The notes: a model not told the origin generated them from the sequence alone. 64,000 bases of DNA from Hafnia alvei (GCF_900095695.1 NZ_FMIQ01000014.1:62001-126000), one strand, 5' to 3'. Shown: positions 41,281 through 52,292, numbered from the stretch's first letter. A program made the numbers and translations.

Positions 41281-43200
41281 TCAATGGGACTGTAACGAAA
41301 CCAGCGCTGGCGTTAAATCTACGGGGTGCAACAGTGCAGAAGGCGGCGACTTTACCAGCACAGGGCAAAGCCGTTCAACCTCGGCTAACAATTGGATGGC
41401 TTGGGAAACGCTCCACTGCTCACGCTCGGTCGCTAATTGACTGGCTAACCATTTGCTTATCACCCCCGATTCCGCTTCTGGCGTTGCCGCTAAGAAGGCA
41501 AGCAACGCAGGGATAAGCTGCGGTAGGTTCTGATGGCGTAACGGCAGCGGCACGGCCCGTAGCGTGGCTCGCTGGCGCTCCAAGATAAGATCAATGCCTA
41601 GATTCTTTAGCGTTTCCGCTCCGCTTTGCGCACCTTTGATTTCTTCTGCATTCAGCGTGAGCTTAACCGGAATCAACAGCGGCTGTGGGCGTAAACCTTC
41701 TGCGCCGGGTAATAACTGCACCTGACGCAGTTCGATTTCAGCGACGTCTAAATTTAATAAGGCTACGCCGTGCTGGCGTTCTAGCAGCACGTAATGGCGC
41801 TCACAGATCGTCAGAACGCGTCCAAAACTATTCTCACCGTGTTGCAACGGCGCTGAAGCAGGCTGCGGGAACATCTCTGTCTTACGGCTATTTTCCGCAG
41901 AAAGAGCGTCTTGATGTTGCACCACCTGCGGCTGAGGCATCCGTTTTTCGGGAACCTGCATCAAACGCTGGTATAGCTGCCCTTCCTGTTTTTGATAGCC
42001 GTCACCTGCGGAAAAATGACGGTTTTCACTTGGCGCCCGTTTCTCGGAAGCAGAACCGTGCGAAGTTGATTTACCGTATGCCGGTGAGGGTTCACGCATC
42101 GGGGTTTTACTGAACTGGTTAACGCCTGCCGCGATGCGGTTTTCCGGCTCCCAACGTGGCGCTTCTTCTGTTTCAGCCACCACCTCGGGCAACGAAGGCT
42201 GTACAGCCTGTTGCAGGACCGAAATCACCGCCTGATAGATAAAATCATGCACTAAACGCGCCTGATGAAAACGCACCTCATGCTTGGCCGGATGCACGTT
42301 GACATCAACCTGATGCGGATCAACGGTCAAATAGAGAACGTAGGCTGGCTGCTGGTCGTCTTTCAGCTGATCTTGGTAGGCTTGGCGGATAGCATGGGTA
42401 ATCAATTTATCGCGCATCATACGGCCATTGACATAGCTGTACTGCATTTCGGTCAACTGACGTGAGCCTACCGGATCGGCAACCCAGCCATGAATGGCTA
42501 AATCCCCGTGCTCCCATTTTATTTCCAGCGCATGCTGAATAAATGCGGTACCGCAGATCGATCCTAAACGGCGCTCTTTTTGCCCGTCCTCTTTGACTGC
42601 ACGGTATTGGCGCATCATTTTACCGTTGTGATGCAGTTGGATCGTCACGTCAAATCGAGCCAAAGCAATGCGCCGCACCACTTCATCAATATGGCCAAAC
42701 TCCGTCTTCTCGGTACGCATGAATTTGCGCCGAGCTGGCGTGTTGTAGAACAAATCCAAGACTTCAACGGTTGTGCCTATCGGGTGAGCGGCAGGCTTCA
42801 CGGTTACCGCCATGTCACGCCCTTCCGCGTAGGCCTGCCATGCTTCGCTTTGCTCGGCAGTACGCGACGTCATGGTTAAGCGCGAGACCGAACTGACGCT
42901 CGCCAGCGCTTCTCCACGAAACCCGAGGCTCATGATGGCCTCAAGATCGTCAAGTGACGTGATTTTGCTGGTGGCATGGCGCGCTAACGCCAAGGCCAAT
43001 TCGTCTTTGTTAATCCCGCAGCCGTTATCTCGAATACGGATCAGCTTGGCACCGCCGCGCTCGATCTCGATATCGATCCGCGTGGCTCCAGCATCTAAAC
43101 TGTTCTCCACCAGCTCTTTAACCACCGATGCAGGGCGCTCCACCACTTCGCCCGCGGCGATTTGGTTGGCAAGCTGCGGAGGTAAAACCTGAATCGGCAT
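41281..43200 (-). CDS. mutL: DNA mismatch repair protein MutL
   Basis: 639 residues (E. coli 615). It couples MutS mismatch recognition to MutH and UvrD. The GHKL ATPase motifs are [27 protein letters not shown] and [33 protein letters not shown] and the C-terminal dimerisation domain ([21 protein letters not shown]) are present. The linker at about residues 335-435 is Gln/Pro/Ser-rich and longer than in E. coli. There is no endonuclease motif, as expected for a Dam/MutH-type species. Confidence 0.97.
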   Translation of the reverse strand: MPIQVLPPQLANQIAAGEVVERPASVVKELVENSLDAGATRIDIEIERGGAKLIRIRDNGCGINKDELALALARHATSKITSLDDLEAIMSLGFRGEALASVSSVSRLTMTSRTAEQSEAWQAYAEGRDMAVTVKPAAHPIGTTVEVLDLFYNTPARRKFMRTEKTEFGHIDEVVRRIALARFDVTIQLHHNGKMMRQYRAVKEDGQKERRLGSICGTAFIQHALEIKWEHGDLAIHGWVADPVGSRQLTEMQYSYVNGRMMRDKLITHAIRQAYQDQLKDDQQPAYVLYLTVDPHQVDVNVHPAKHEVRFHQARLVHDFIYQAVISVLQQAVQPSLPEVVAETEEAPRWEPENRIAAGVNQFSKTPMREPSPAYGKSTSHGSASEKRAPSENRHFSAGDGYQKQEGQLYQRLMQVPEKRMPQPQVVQHQDALSAENSRKTEMFPQPASAPLQHGENSFGRVLTICERHYVLLERQHGVALLNLDVAEIELRQVQLLPGAEGLRPQPLLIPVKLTLNAEEIKGAQSGAETLKNLGIDLILERQRATLRAVPLPLRHQNLPQLIPALLAFLAATPEAESGVISKWLASQLATEREQWSVSQAIQLLAEVERLCPVLVKSPPSALLHPVDLTPALVSLQSH

Positions 43201-43250
43201 ATGTTTTCCTTGGTTAGAGAACCTTAAATAACAAAGAGTGGAATCAAAAA

Positions 43251-45020
43251 TTAAGCCTGTGGGATCACCAGCGTTTGTCCAATCTGGACTTCACCTGATT
43301 TCATCTTATTAGCCTGCTGAATTTTGCTCATGCTCACACCATAGCTGGCGGCGATTTTTGTCAACGTATCACCACGTTTTACCGTATGAGTCACACGCTT
43401 GGCTTTGGTGCTTACGGTTTTGCTCGCGGCTGTTTTGCTAGCAGTTGCAGATACCGCAGCAGCCGCTACGCGATTCCCAGCAGGAACTTTCAGCCTTTGC
43501 CCAACCCAAACGCCTTCTTTCTTCAGGCTATTTTGCTGCATCAGCTTGGTCATGGTCGTGCCGTAGCGATTGGCGATGCCCAGCAAGGTTTCACCGCGCT
43601 TCACAACGTGAATCTGCGTTGCACCAGAACTCACGCTGCTCGTGCTCTCACTCACAATACGGCTTGCAGTTGGTGTTTTGCTAGAGCTACCGGCCGACAC
43701 TAAGCTCTGCGGCCGGTTTTCGACCTTTGGGCCATTTTGCAACGGATGCGAAAGGAAATAGCTCCGCACCCCCTTATAAATAGCCTGCGCGATTTTCTCT
43801 TGATAGGCAGCGCTGCCCAACAAGCGTTCTTCGCCAGCATTACTAATAAAGCCCGTTTCTACCAGCAGAGACGGAATATCCGGCGAGCGTAGAACGCCTA
43901 AGCTTGCGTGTTCAGGGCGACGTTTATGCAGATTGCCAATGGACTGCATTTGACGAATCACCTGCACCGCGACGTCATAGCCAACGCGCTGGGAATGGCC
44001 GAACTGCAAATCGAGAACCGCTTGGCTAAGGTACTTATCGTCTCCGCTATTGGCTAATACATCACCCGCGCCACCCAGCAATTCTGACTGTTTCTCGTGT
44101 TGTTCCAGCCATCCCGCCATCTCACTGTTAGCACGACGGTTTGACAACACCCATACAGACGAACCGGTCGCACTGCGATTTGGTGCCGCATCCGCATGAA
44201 TTGAAATCAACAGATTGGCCTGTTGCTTACGCGCCACATCGGAACGCCCCATGACAGAAATAAAGTAGTCACCGGTGCGGGTTAATACCGGCTTAAACAT
44301 CGGGTCGTCATCCATCAAATTCTGTAAACGCTTGGCAATCGCTAACGTTACGTTCTTCTCACGCAGGCCATTGCCGCCAATCGCGCCGGGATCTTGCCCA
44401 CCGTGTCCGGCATCGATAGCAACGACCACCTGCGAACCATCAGATCGCGAGCTACGGCGCGAAACGGGAACAGCAGGTGTTTCAGTGGTGGTGACAACCG
44501 TTGGCTTGGTTGGATTAAATGGATTTCCGCCGTTTGATGGCGCAGTGGCTGGCGCTACGCTGCGCGCCGAACCATGAGAAGTCGTACGCGGTTGATTAAA
44601 CACCGGTTTTGGCGCGGCCACAGGGGCGTCATATTTCAACGTAAAAACAACCATCTGCCCTTGATTAGAGGCACTCACCTTGGCTTTGCGCGTCACATCA
44701 AAAATCAGTTGAACGTTATTATCGCCCGCAATACTACCCGCCCGAATTCGGCTCAGCATATTCTCGCCGCTGAACGTCATCGGCAGGCCACTGGTGATTT
44801 TTTTAGTTTCAGAAATATTAACCAGCACCCGATTTGAACTCGGCTGGGAAGAAAAAGTATAGGTGGGTGCTCCGTTGAAACTCAGCGTCACGCGCGCTTC
44901 GTTTTTGCCGTTTGAAACCTGAATATTGGTCAGCTGCGCCGCACTAATCGCGCCAGAGAACAGCAGTCCTAACAATCCTAACCACGTTACCGTACAGATT
45001 CGCTTCCACATGCGCATCAT
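43251..45020 (-). CDS. amiB: N-acetylmuramoyl-L-alanine amidase AmiB
   Basis: 589 residues (E. coli 445). It splits septal peptidoglycan for daughter-cell separation and is activated by EnvC. A signal peptide ([14 protein letters not shown]) precedes an AMIN domain ([19 protein letters not shown]). The amidase_3 domain has [44 protein letters not shown] and [10 protein letters not shown] with the zinc ligands. Two LysM domains ([18 protein letters not shown] and [17 protein letters not shown]) end the protein. The second LysM and its Ala/Thr-rich linker explain the extra length over the E. coli protein. Confidence 0.96.
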   Translation of the reverse strand: MMRMWKRICTVTWLGLLGLLFSGAISAAQLTNIQVSNGKNEARVTLSFNGAPTYTFSSQPSSNRVLVNISETKKITSGLPMTFSGENMLSRIRAGSIAGDNNVQLIFDVTRKAKVSASNQGQMVVFTLKYDAPVAAPKPVFNQPRTTSHGSARSVAPATAPSNGGNPFNPTKPTVVTTTETPAVPVSRRSSRSDGSQVVVAIDAGHGGQDPGAIGGNGLREKNVTLAIAKRLQNLMDDDPMFKPVLTRTGDYFISVMGRSDVARKQQANLLISIHADAAPNRSATGSSVWVLSNRRANSEMAGWLEQHEKQSELLGGAGDVLANSGDDKYLSQAVLDLQFGHSQRVGYDVAVQVIRQMQSIGNLHKRRPEHASLGVLRSPDIPSLLVETGFISNAGEERLLGSAAYQEKIAQAIYKGVRSYFLSHPLQNGPKVENRPQSLVSAGSSSKTPTASRIVSESTSSVSSGATQIHVVKRGETLLGIANRYGTTMTKLMQQNSLKKEGVWVGQRLKVPAGNRVAAAAVSATASKTAASKTVSTKAKRVTHTVKRGDTLTKIAASYGVSMSKIQQANKMKSGEVQIGQTLVIPQA

Positions 45021-45023
45021 CGA

Positions 45024-45494
45024 CTACCCTTGTTGCCCGTTCAATCGTGCCAAAATCGACTGGCCATGTGGCGTATGAGCGTCAATCGACGCTTCTCGGC
45101 CCTCGCCCTGATAAGCCATATGCAGGCTCAGATCTGGATTTGGTAAAAAGCCTTCGCCCTGCTGCGGCCACTCCACCAAACAGATGGCATTCTCATCAAA
45201 ATAGTCGCGGATCCCCATAAACTCGAGTTCTTCAGGATCGGCCAAACGATATAAATCGAAGTGATAAACGTTCATAGGCGTTAACGCATAGGGTTCAACC
45301 AAGGTATAGGTTGGACTCTTAACGTTTCCCTTGTGGCCTAACGCCTGTAAAAAACCACGGCTAAAGGTGGTTTTGCCCGCACCTAAGTCACCATATAAGT
45401 AAATAACGGTCGCACTATCACAGGCGTTCGCCAGTGAAGTACCCAATGCGATGGTTGCCGTTTCATCCGGCAAAGAAAGTACGATGTTTTTCAT
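45024..45494 (-). CDS. tsaE: tRNA t6A biosynthesis ATPase TsaE
   Basis: 156 residues (E. coli 153). It works with TsaB, TsaC and TsaD to make threonylcarbamoyladenosine at A37 of ANN-reading tRNAs. The P-loop [18 protein letters not shown] (residues 31-48) is followed by [21 protein letters not shown] and [11 protein letters not shown]. The amiB start comes three bases after its stop. Confidence 0.96.
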   Translation of the reverse strand: MKNIVLSLPDETATIALGTSLANACDSATVIYLYGDLGAGKTTFSRGFLQALGHKGNVKSPTYTLVEPYALTPMNVYHFDLYRLADPEELEFMGIRDYFDENAICLVEWPQQGEGFLPNPDLSLHMAYQGEGREASIDAHTPHGQSILARLNGQQG

Positions 45495-45583
45495 AATAGT
45501 TATTTCTTACTGGTTCTTTATTAAGGTTTTTCTTTAGGATCAGCGTGTTCGATAACAGTTTGCTATGGCAATACGTCAGACTC

Positions 45584-47092
45584 TTAAGCCGTCTTAGGGT
45601 TCACATAATGGCGAATAGCGGCAAAAAGATCTGTCGCTAACATGCCGCGCTCACCAAACTTTTCAGCAATTTCATCGGCCGCCGCACCGTGTACCACGCA
45701 TCCAGAACAGGCAGCATCATACAGCGGAAGCTTTTGTGCCAGCAAACCGCCGATAATACCAGACAAAACGTCCCCCATCCCGCCGGTTCCCATCCCAGGG
45801 TTTCCCACATCCGCAACGGACACGTTTTTTTCGCTGGCAATTAGCGTTCCAGCACCTTTTAGCACCACCACGCCGCCATATTTTTGCTGAAGTTTTTTTA
45901 CCGCCTTCATTCTATCTAGTTCAATGTCAGCCACACTGCAATTTAGTAGCCTTGCAGCCTCACCAGGATGCGGTGTCAAAATACGTTGCTGATTCACACT
46001 CGGTGACTGTGCCAATAAATTCAGCGCATCGGCGTCCCACAGCATCGGTTTTTCGAAACGTTGAAGTTGCTGCACGGCTTGGCGAGCCCACTCTGTTTGA
46101 CCTAAACCGGGGCCAATCACAATCACGTCAGCCCAATCAAGCGCGGCTTCAAGCGAAGCTTTGGTTAACGCCTGCACCATCATCTCAGGGCAAGACGTTA
46201 GCAATGGCGAAATATGCTCAATGTGAGTAAGTACTCGCACTAATCCAGCACCGCTACGCAGCGCGGCCTCACCCGCCATGCGAATAGCGCCAGCCATACC
46301 GTGATCGCCACCGATCAGCACGAGACGACCATTATCGCCTTTATGCGAACACGGACGTCGAGGATGCAGCCACGTATTCAGCAGGCTGGCATCAAGCCGC
46401 GCAATCGGCGCATTCTGCTTTTTGAGCCAGTGAGATAAGCCCAGCTCGTCACAATGTAATGTGCCGACCACATCGCGGGCATATCCGGTGAGTTGCCCAG
46501 GTTTGCAGGCAATAAACGTTTGAGTGTGCTGAGCCTGAATAACAGCGCCATCTGCATGGCCGGTATCGGCATTCAGACCAGAGGGAATATCAAGAGAGAG
46601 TATCGGGGCAGGATGCTGATTTGCCGCTTGAATCAATGACGCATACGGCTCACGCGGTGCCGCACGTAAACCAATGCCGAACAGCCCATCAATAATCAGT
46701 TCAATATCACCAGCAAATTCCGTGCTAACGCCCTGAATCTCGCCACCGGCGCGGATCCAAGCATCCTGAGCCTGCTGCGCCTCCGGCGGTAACGGCCCAT
46801 TATGCTCAACCGCAACCAACGTGACCAGAATGCCTAATTGCCGCGCTAAACGCGCCACGACATAGCCATCACCGCCGTTATTGCCATGACCGCACAACAC
46901 CAACCAGCGGCGAGTGGTGGGATAAAATTGTCGCGCGCGATGAAAAGCAGCCTGTCCTGCACGTTCCATTAGCTGATACAAAGATAACCCCAGCTCAGAT
47001 ACCGCTCGCTGCTCAAGCTCACGCACGTTATCCGCAGGATAAACAGAATATGGTAAACTGGAGTTGAAATGTTTCTGATAATGGCCCGTCAT
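45584..47092 (-). CDS. nnr: Bifunctional NAD(P)HX epimerase and dehydratase
   Basis: 502 residues from the ATG at 47092 (E. coli 515). It repairs hydrated NAD(P)H: the N-terminal YjeF_N domain epimerises NAD(P)HX (LCGHGNNGGDGYVVARLA, IIDGLFGIGLR), and the C-terminal ribokinase-like domain dehydrates it with ADP (SHKGDNGRLVLIGGDHGMAGAIRMAGEAALRSGAG, GMGTGGMGDVLSGIIGG). AGGGGG stands seven bases before this ATG; a start seven codons earlier is less likely. Its start codon overlaps that of queG on the opposite strand. Confidence 0.96.
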   Translation of the reverse strand: MTGHYQKHFNSSLPYSVYPADNVRELEQRAVSELGLSLYQLMERAGQAAFHRARQFYPTTRRWLVLCGHGNNGGDGYVVARLARQLGILVTLVAVEHNGPLPPEAQQAQDAWIRAGGEIQGVSTEFAGDIELIIDGLFGIGLRAAPREPYASLIQAANQHPAPILSLDIPSGLNADTGHADGAVIQAQHTQTFIACKPGQLTGYARDVVGTLHCDELGLSHWLKKQNAPIARLDASLLNTWLHPRRPCSHKGDNGRLVLIGGDHGMAGAIRMAGEAALRSGAGLVRVLTHIEHISPLLTSCPEMMVQALTKASLEAALDWADVIVIGPGLGQTEWARQAVQQLQRFEKPMLWDADALNLLAQSPSVNQQRILTPHPGEAARLLNCSVADIELDRMKAVKKLQQKYGGVVVLKGAGTLIASEKNVSVADVGNPGMGTGGMGDVLSGIIGGLLAQKLPLYDAACSGCVVHGAAADEIAEKFGERGMLATDLFAAIRHYVNPKTA

Positions 47093-48236
47093 GACACACC
47101 CCCTCGATCTCAATCAGTTAGCCCAACATATCAAGCAATGGGGGCAATCGCTAGGATTCCAGCAGGTTGGAATATGTGATACCGACCTATCGGTTGAAGA
47201 GCCGCGCCTGCAGGCATGGCTCGATAAGCAGTATCACGGTGAGATGGCGTGGATGGCGCGCCACGGCATGATGCGAGCCAGACCGCACGAATTACATCTC
47301 GGCACGTTGCGGGTTATCAGCGTGCGTATGAACTATCTTCCAGCCAACGCGTCTTTCGCTAAAACACTCAAAAATCCACAACTAGGCTATGTGAGCCGCT
47401 ACGCCCTTGGGCGGGATTATCACAAGCTGCTACGTAATCGGCTTAAACGTTTAGGCGATATGATCCAAGAGTATTGCATTGGTATCGACGTTAACTCTCG
47501 CCCATTCGTGGATTCCGCCCCTATTTTGGAACGTCCTTTAGCCGCTAAAGCCGGAATTGGCTGGGTTGGTAAACACTCACTAATTTTGAACAAAGAGGCG
47601 GGGTCCTGGTTCTTTTTAGGTGAGCTATTACTCGATCTCCCACTCCCAGTTGATAAGCCTCAAGAAGAGCAATGTGGCCGCTGCGTGGCCTGCATCACCA
47701 CGTGCCCAACCGGCGCAATTGTTGAGCCTTATGTCGTGGATGCCCGCCGCTGCATTTCCTATCTCACCATCGAGCTAGAAAGCGCCATACCGGAAGAGTA
47801 CCGGCCGCTGATGGGTAATAGAATCTATGGATGTGATGATTGCCAGATGATCTGTCCGTGGAATCGCTTTTCTCAGCTAACGGAAGAAGGCGATTTTAGC
47901 CCGCGCCAAAATCTGCACACGCCAGAGTTGATCGCGCTGTTTCAGTGGGATGAAAAGACCTTCCTAAAAATCACCGAGGGTTCAGCCATTCGTCGCATTG
48001 GACATCTGCGCTGGCTGCGCAATATTAGCGTCGCTTTGGGTAATGCTCCCTACGACGCACAGATTATTCCTCTGCTGCAATCAAGAATGGGATTGTCTGA
48101 AGTTTTAGATGAACATATCGAATGGGCGGTTAAACAACAGCAAGAAAAACGCAGTGAAAACGCAATAGAAATTCAGACCAGTCAACAGAAGCGGCTTATT
48201 AGAGCCATTGAGAAAGGCCTGCCGAGAGACGCATGA
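47091..48236 (+). CDS. queG: Epoxyqueuosine reductase QueG
   Basis: 381 residues (E. coli 379). A cobalamin- and iron-sulfur-dependent enzyme for the last step of queuosine synthesis in tRNA. The cobalamin-binding N-part has YALGRDYHKLLRNRLKRLG and DSAPILERPLAAKAGIGWVGKHSLILN. Two 4Fe-4S motifs follow: CGRCVACITTCPTGAI and CDDCQMICPWNR. A C-terminal HEAT-like repeat region has IRRIGHLRWLRNISVALGNA. The ATG aligns with the E. coli start, though its ribosome site is poor and lies within nnr. Confidence 0.96.
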   Translation: MTHPLDLNQLAQHIKQWGQSLGFQQVGICDTDLSVEEPRLQAWLDKQYHGEMAWMARHGMMRARPHELHLGTLRVISVRMNYLPANASFAKTLKNPQLGYVSRYALGRDYHKLLRNRLKRLGDMIQEYCIGIDVNSRPFVDSAPILERPLAAKAGIGWVGKHSLILNKEAGSWFFLGELLLDLPLPVDKPQEEQCGRCVACITTCPTGAIVEPYVVDARRCISYLTIELESAIPEEYRPLMGNRIYGCDDCQMICPWNRFSQLTEEGDFSPRQNLHTPELIALFQWDEKTFLKITEGSAIRRIGHLRWLRNISVALGNAPYDAQIIPLLQSRMGLSEVLDEHIEWAVKQQQEKRSENAIEIQTSQQKRLIRAIEKGLPRDA

Positions 48237-48547
48237 CCCACTGGGAATATCATGTTTATCAGCGTTAAATTTTGTTGCCCTTTGCCTGTGCATAAAAATA
48301 AATTTAGTTTGTGATTCAACAGCAAGACAAAGTGCAAGTGATCCATATGCCATTTTTAACATTAAATTAATTAAGTTAAATCAAATAGTTAATTTAATGG
48401 TCTTGTGCTGGTTCTAGGAAGGTATGAGAAAGATATGCTGGCTAGCCTGTGGATAACTCTGTTCATGAAAATCATACTGATTATGACAAATAGAGAAACT
48501 GCCCACATGAGGCATCACTAAATTTAGAAGAATTTTAAGAAGAAAAT
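48237..48547. other. AT-rich region between queG and the tRNA genes
   Basis: 311 bases without a gene. The main structure is a perfect inverted repeat CATTAAATTAA/TTAATTTAATG (48360-48370 with 48389-48399). The tRNA transcript enters from the right through a T-rich stretch. No clear terminator hairpin is seen. Confidence 0.5.
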
Positions 48548-48623
<76 letters not shown>

Positions 48624-48681
48624 ATTTGACGCTTTAGCATCGACACCTTACTACTGGGTCAGTAATAACGGCGTTAGAAAT

Positions 48682-48757
<76 letters not shown>

Positions 48758-48837
48758 ATTGTCGTGCAATTTCGTATCAAACACTGATTAAAACGATATC
48801 CGAAGAACTCGTAATTCCGTGTCGGTACGGGGAGCGC

Positions 48838-48865
48838 ATTATACGAGAATTTCTTTCCCCTGCAA
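48838..48865 (-). promoter_or_regulatory. Promoter of the tRNA-Gly operon
   Basis: On the minus strand TTGCAG (48865-48860), a 16-base spacer and a perfect TATAAT (48843-48838), followed by a GC-rich discriminator GCGCTCCCC. Such discriminators are typical of stable-RNA promoters under stringent control. Confidence 0.85.
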
Positions 48866-49056
48866 GCCCCTAACAAGAAAATTTTTTAAATTTCGTTCGT
48901 TTGCCGATAAAAACGGCAACAAGCGCGAATTATCGACAACATCCGGATAAAAAACAACTATTGCGTTAAATATCGGTGGTTCGCAGCGTAAATACCGCGA
49001 TGAATATCCGCTAAAAATCTTCATCGCGGCGCGTTAGCGCTTCAAAGTGCTAGCGT

Positions 49057-49602
49057 TTAAAGCTTGATAAAGTTTTCACGGTAATAGGCGAGCTCTGCCA
49101 CAGATTCGCGGATGTCATCCAACGCTTGATGCGTCCCCTGCTTTTTGAAACCTGGCAAAATCTCGGGCTTCCAGCGACGTGCCAATTCTTTCAGCGTACT
49201 CACGTCCAGATAGCGATAGTGGAAATACTTTTCCAACTCAGGCATATAACGGAACAGGAAACGGCGATCTTGCCCTACGCTGTTACCACAGATAGGAGAA
49301 ACGCCCGCAGGCACCCACTGCTGTAGAAACTCAATGGTTTTCTGTGCGGCGGTTGCGTCATCAATAGTGCTGGCTTTAACGCGATCAACCAAGCCACTAC
49401 CGGTATGCGTGCGCACGTTCCACTCATCCATCAGCGCCAACTGTTCATCCGATTGATGTACCGCAATCACCGGCCCTTCTGCCAGAATATTCAAATTGGC
49501 ATCGGTCACCAACGTCGCAATCTCAATGATGCGATCGACTTCGGGATCAAGCCCCGTCATTTCTAAATCGATCCAGATTAAATTTGTTTCACTTTCACTC
49601 AT
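49057..49602 (-). CDS. orn: Oligoribonuclease
   Basis: 181 residues, as in E. coli. It degrades 2-5-base RNAs and is essential there. DEDDh exonuclease motifs: [58 protein letters not shown] split over the family, and [23 protein letters not shown] with the histidine and last aspartate. It is divergent from rsgA, as in E. coli. Confidence 0.98.
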   Translation of the reverse strand: MSESETNLIWIDLEMTGLDPEVDRIIEIATLVTDANLNILAEGPVIAVHQSDEQLALMDEWNVRTHTGSGLVDRVKASTIDDATAAQKTIEFLQQWVPAGVSPICGNSVGQDRRFLFRYMPELEKYFHYRYLDVSTLKELARRWKPEILPGFKKQGTHQALDDIRESVAELAYYRENFIKL

Positions 49603-49773
49603 TGCGGCCTCGGCTCTTCTTCTTCATCAATAGCGTGTATCATAGTCTTTTTGGCGACAACGAGCGATGGTCGTCAATTTCAGATTCGTTTTTGATATGG
49701 GTTTGCATGCCCGCCGAACGTGGCGCTGCATCAAACTAACGTCGAGTTCGTTCAAACAAATGAGTGAGGCGCA

Positions 49774-50811
49774 GTGAGTAAGATCAAACTATCGAAAGGC
49801 CAACAACGCCGTGTGCAGGCAAACCATCAGCGTCGCCTGACCAAAACTGATAATAGACCAGAACTGGATGACTCCCTGTTTGGCGAGCCACAAGAAGGGA
49901 TTGTTGTCAGCCGTTTCGGCAAACATGCCGACGTTGAAGCCGCCGATGGCACTCAGCACCGCTGTAATATCCGTCGAACCATTCGTTCACTGGTTACCGG
50001 CGATCGCGTGGTGTGGCGTTCTGGCGCACAGCCGGGCGTAAAAGGCATTGTGGAAGCCGTGCATGAACGCACCTCAATGCTAACTCGTCCCGATTTCTAC
50101 GACGGTCTAAAACCGATTGCCGCCAACATCGACCAAATCGTTATTGTGTCGGCCATCTTGCCCGAACTGTCGCTGAATATTATCGATCGTTATCTGGTCG
50201 CCTGTGAAACCTTAGAAATTGAGCCATTGATTGTGCTCAATAAAATCGATTTGCTTGATGACGAAGGGCGTAAATTTGTCGAAGAAGCGATGGATATCTA
50301 TCGCCATATTGGCTATCGCGTACTCATGGTATCAAGCCACACGCAGGAAGGTATCTCTGAACTACAGAATGCCCTCACCGATCGCATCAGCATTTTTGCG
50401 GGCCAGTCCGGCGTGGGGAAATCCAGCCTGCTGAATGCCTTACTGCCAGAACTCAACCCTATCTTGGTGGGCGCCGTTTCTGATAACTCAGGTTTAGGCC
50501 AGCACACCACCACGGCGGCGCGTCTTTACCACTTCCCACAGGGCGGGGATATTATCGACTCCCCAGGGATCCGCGAGTTTGGCCTATGGCATCTCGATCC
50601 AGAACAGGTTACGTTGGGCTTCATTGAATTCCGCAAATACCTCGGTAGCTGCAAATTCCGCGACTGTAAGCACGACAACGATCCCGGTTGCGCGCTGCGT
50701 GAAGCCGCAGAAAACGGCGAGATTGCCGAAGAGCGCTATGATAACTATCACCGCATTTTAGAAAGTATGTCGCAGGTAAAAACGCGTAAAAACTTCTTTA
50801 ACGAAGATTAG
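49774..50811 (+). CDS. rsgA: Ribosome biogenesis GTPase RsgA
   Basis: 345 residues (E. coli 350). A circularly permuted GTPase that checks late 30S assembly. An OB-fold ([18 protein letters not shown]) is followed by G4 NKIDLLDD, G1 [19 protein letters not shown]2 [14 protein letters not shown]3 [10 protein letters not shown] and a zinc-binding region [14 protein letters not shown]. The start is GTG at 49774, with GTGAGGCGCA before it. Confidence 0.97.
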   Translation: MSKIKLSKGQQRRVQANHQRRLTKTDNRPELDDSLFGEPQEGIVVSRFGKHADVEAADGTQHRCNIRRTIRSLVTGDRVVWRSGAQPGVKGIVEAVHERTSMLTRPDFYDGLKPIAANIDQIVIVSAILPELSLNIIDRYLVACETLEIEPLIVLNKIDLLDDEGRKFVEEAMDIYRHIGYRVLMVSSHTQEGISELQNALTDRISIFAGQSGVGKSSLLNALLPELNPILVGAVSDNSGLGQHTTTAARLYHFPQGGDIIDSPGIREFGLWHLDPEQVTLGFIEFRKYLGSCKFRDCKHDNDPGCALREAAENGEIAEERYDNYHRILESMSQVKTRKNFFNED

Positions 50812-51120
50812 AATTTTCTGATTATTGATTGAGTTATAGAATAATTGTGTCCGCATCACGTTAGCGTGTCTCTCGTGATGCGGCCTCAAATATTAAGAAT
50901 ATAAACGGGCGTGCCTATCTGGTGCGGCCTCAATGTGACCTAGGTCACCGCAAAAGCATCACGGTTTTGCTTTAGTGGCGTGTTATTCACCACTCCTTGG
51001 ATGGTGGAAAATCAGCATGCGAAGTGTTAAAAAGCAGACCAATTTATTGAGAATTTATTCCGACGGCGCAAATTTTTATTCCAGCGTCCCTCGGAAACTG
51101 ACCCATTGGAAGAGGCTAAC
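50812..51120 (+). other. Intergenic region between rsgA and psd
   Basis: 309 bases with several structures: a 10-bp hairpin CCGCATCACG/CGTGATGCGG (50851-50860 with 50874-50883) that may end rsgA; an 11-base direct repeat TGCGGCCTCAA (50879-50889 and 50923-50933); a perfect palindrome GTGACCTAGGTCAC (50935-50948); and GCAAAA/TTTTGC (50950-50955 with 50965-50970). E. coli psd is driven by sigma-E and CpxR, but I found no convincing match to either here. Confidence 0.55.
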
Positions 51121-52056
51121 GTGCTCGATAGCATTAAAATTAAACTTCAATATTTACTGCCTAAACAAGGCCTGACTCGTCTTGCTGGTTGGGGCGCGAA
51201 CAAAAAGGCTGGCTGGCTGACCCAAGCGGTTATCAAAGCTTTCGTTGGCTATTACAAAGTAAATATGAAAGAAGCGCTCTATCCAAACCCTGAGCACTAC
51301 AAAACGTTTAATGAATTCTTTGTTCGTCCACTGCGCAGCGGTGTGCGTCCGGTTGCCGATCACGCCGACGGACTGGTTTTACCTGCCGACGGCGCAATCA
51401 GCCAATTAGGTAAAATCGAACAAGGTAAAATCTTGCAGGCCAAAGGCCATGACTACTCTCTAGAAGCCCTGTTAGCTGGCAACTATTTGTTGGCCGACGA
51501 ATTCAAAGATGGTCATTTTGCCACGACCTACCTGTCGCCACGTGATTACCACCGCGTTCATATGCCTTGTAACGGCGTATTGCGTGAAATGATCTACGTT
51601 CCTGGCGATCTGTTCTCGGTAAACCCGCTTACTGCCGCTAACGTTCCTAATCTGTTCGCACGCAATGAGCGTCTAATTTGCATTTTTGACACAGATTTCG
51701 GCCCAATGGCACAGATTTTAGTCGGTGCAACGATTGTCGGCAGCATCGAGACCGTTTGGTCTGGAACGGTGAACGTAACTCGCGAAGGTATTATTCAGCG
51801 TTGGACTTACCCAACTGCGGGTAATGAAGGCGCGGTAGTGCTGAAAAAAGGCGAAGAAATGGGCCGCTTCAAACTTGGCTCTACGGTTATCAACCTGTTT
51901 GCCGCCAACCGCATCGAATTTAACGCCACGCTAGCCAGCGGAGCCAAAACGCTCATGGGGGCTGAATTTGCTCACGGCGTTAGTGCAGCGGTACCCGCAG
52001 AAACCGTGATCGCAGAAGACATCGTCGAGCAGACCGAAACACCTGCCGCAGAGTAA
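51121..52056 (+). CDS. psd: Phosphatidylserine decarboxylase proenzyme
   Basis: 311 residues from the GTG at 51121 (E. coli 322). It makes phosphatidylethanolamine. The D90, H147 and S254 triad is at the expected places, in [17 protein letters not shown] and the self-cleavage site [11 protein letters not shown] (LGST, residues 252-255), where cleavage creates the pyruvoyl group. AGAGG is six bases before GTG, and the residues align with E. coli MLNS; a start at 51106 is not needed. The C-terminal tail after the cleavage site is shorter than in E. coli. mscM follows. Confidence 0.96.
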   Translation: MLDSIKIKLQYLLPKQGLTRLAGWGANKKAGWLTQAVIKAFVGYYKVNMKEALYPNPEHYKTFNEFFVRPLRSGVRPVADHADGLVLPADGAISQLGKIEQGKILQAKGHDYSLEALLAGNYLLADEFKDGHFATTYLSPRDYHRVHMPCNGVLREMIYVPGDLFSVNPLTAANVPNLFARNERLICIFDTDFGPMAQILVGATIVGSIETVWSGTVNVTREGIIQRWTYPTAGNEGAVVLKKGEEMGRFKLGSTVINLFAANRIEFNATLASGAKTLMGAEFAHGVSAAVPAETVIAEDIVEQTETPAAE

Positions 52057-52063
52057 AACGCGT

Positions 52064-52102
52064 AGTGGCAAGCCACAATTGATGTGGGCTTGCCATCTTT
52101 CC
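52064..52102 (+). terminator. Hairpin after psd
   Basis: TGGCAAGCC plus ACA (52066-52077) pairs with TGT plus GGCTTGCCA (52083-52095), with one bulged G, then TCTTTCCC. It may reduce read-through into mscM. Confidence 0.5.
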
Positions 52103-52122
52103 CGCCTTTATTCTTTAGTTTA

Positions 52123-52249
52123 TATACCCAAAATAATTCAAGTCGCATTGAGGCGGCGACGCAGTGAATCCCTAGGAGTTTACATAAGTAAATGACTGGG
52201 GTGAGCGAGGAAGGCCAACAAAGATGCCACTTGAAGTATGACGGGTATA
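52123..52249. repeat. ERIC (IRU) element between psd and mscM
   Basis: A 127-base palindromic element with ends TATACCC and GGGTATA. The centre reads GTGAATCCCTAGGAGTTTAC and then AAGTAAATGACTGGGGTGAG, which correspond to the two classical ERIC-PCR primer sites with a few changes. ERIC elements are non-coding, mobile-like repeats of enterobacteria, usually in transcribed intergenic DNA; here the psd-mscM transcript would include it. Confidence 0.95.
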
Positions 52250-52292
52250 AAGAATTAATCCGAGAAACGTTCGTAAAAAGAAAGGAAGAGTT

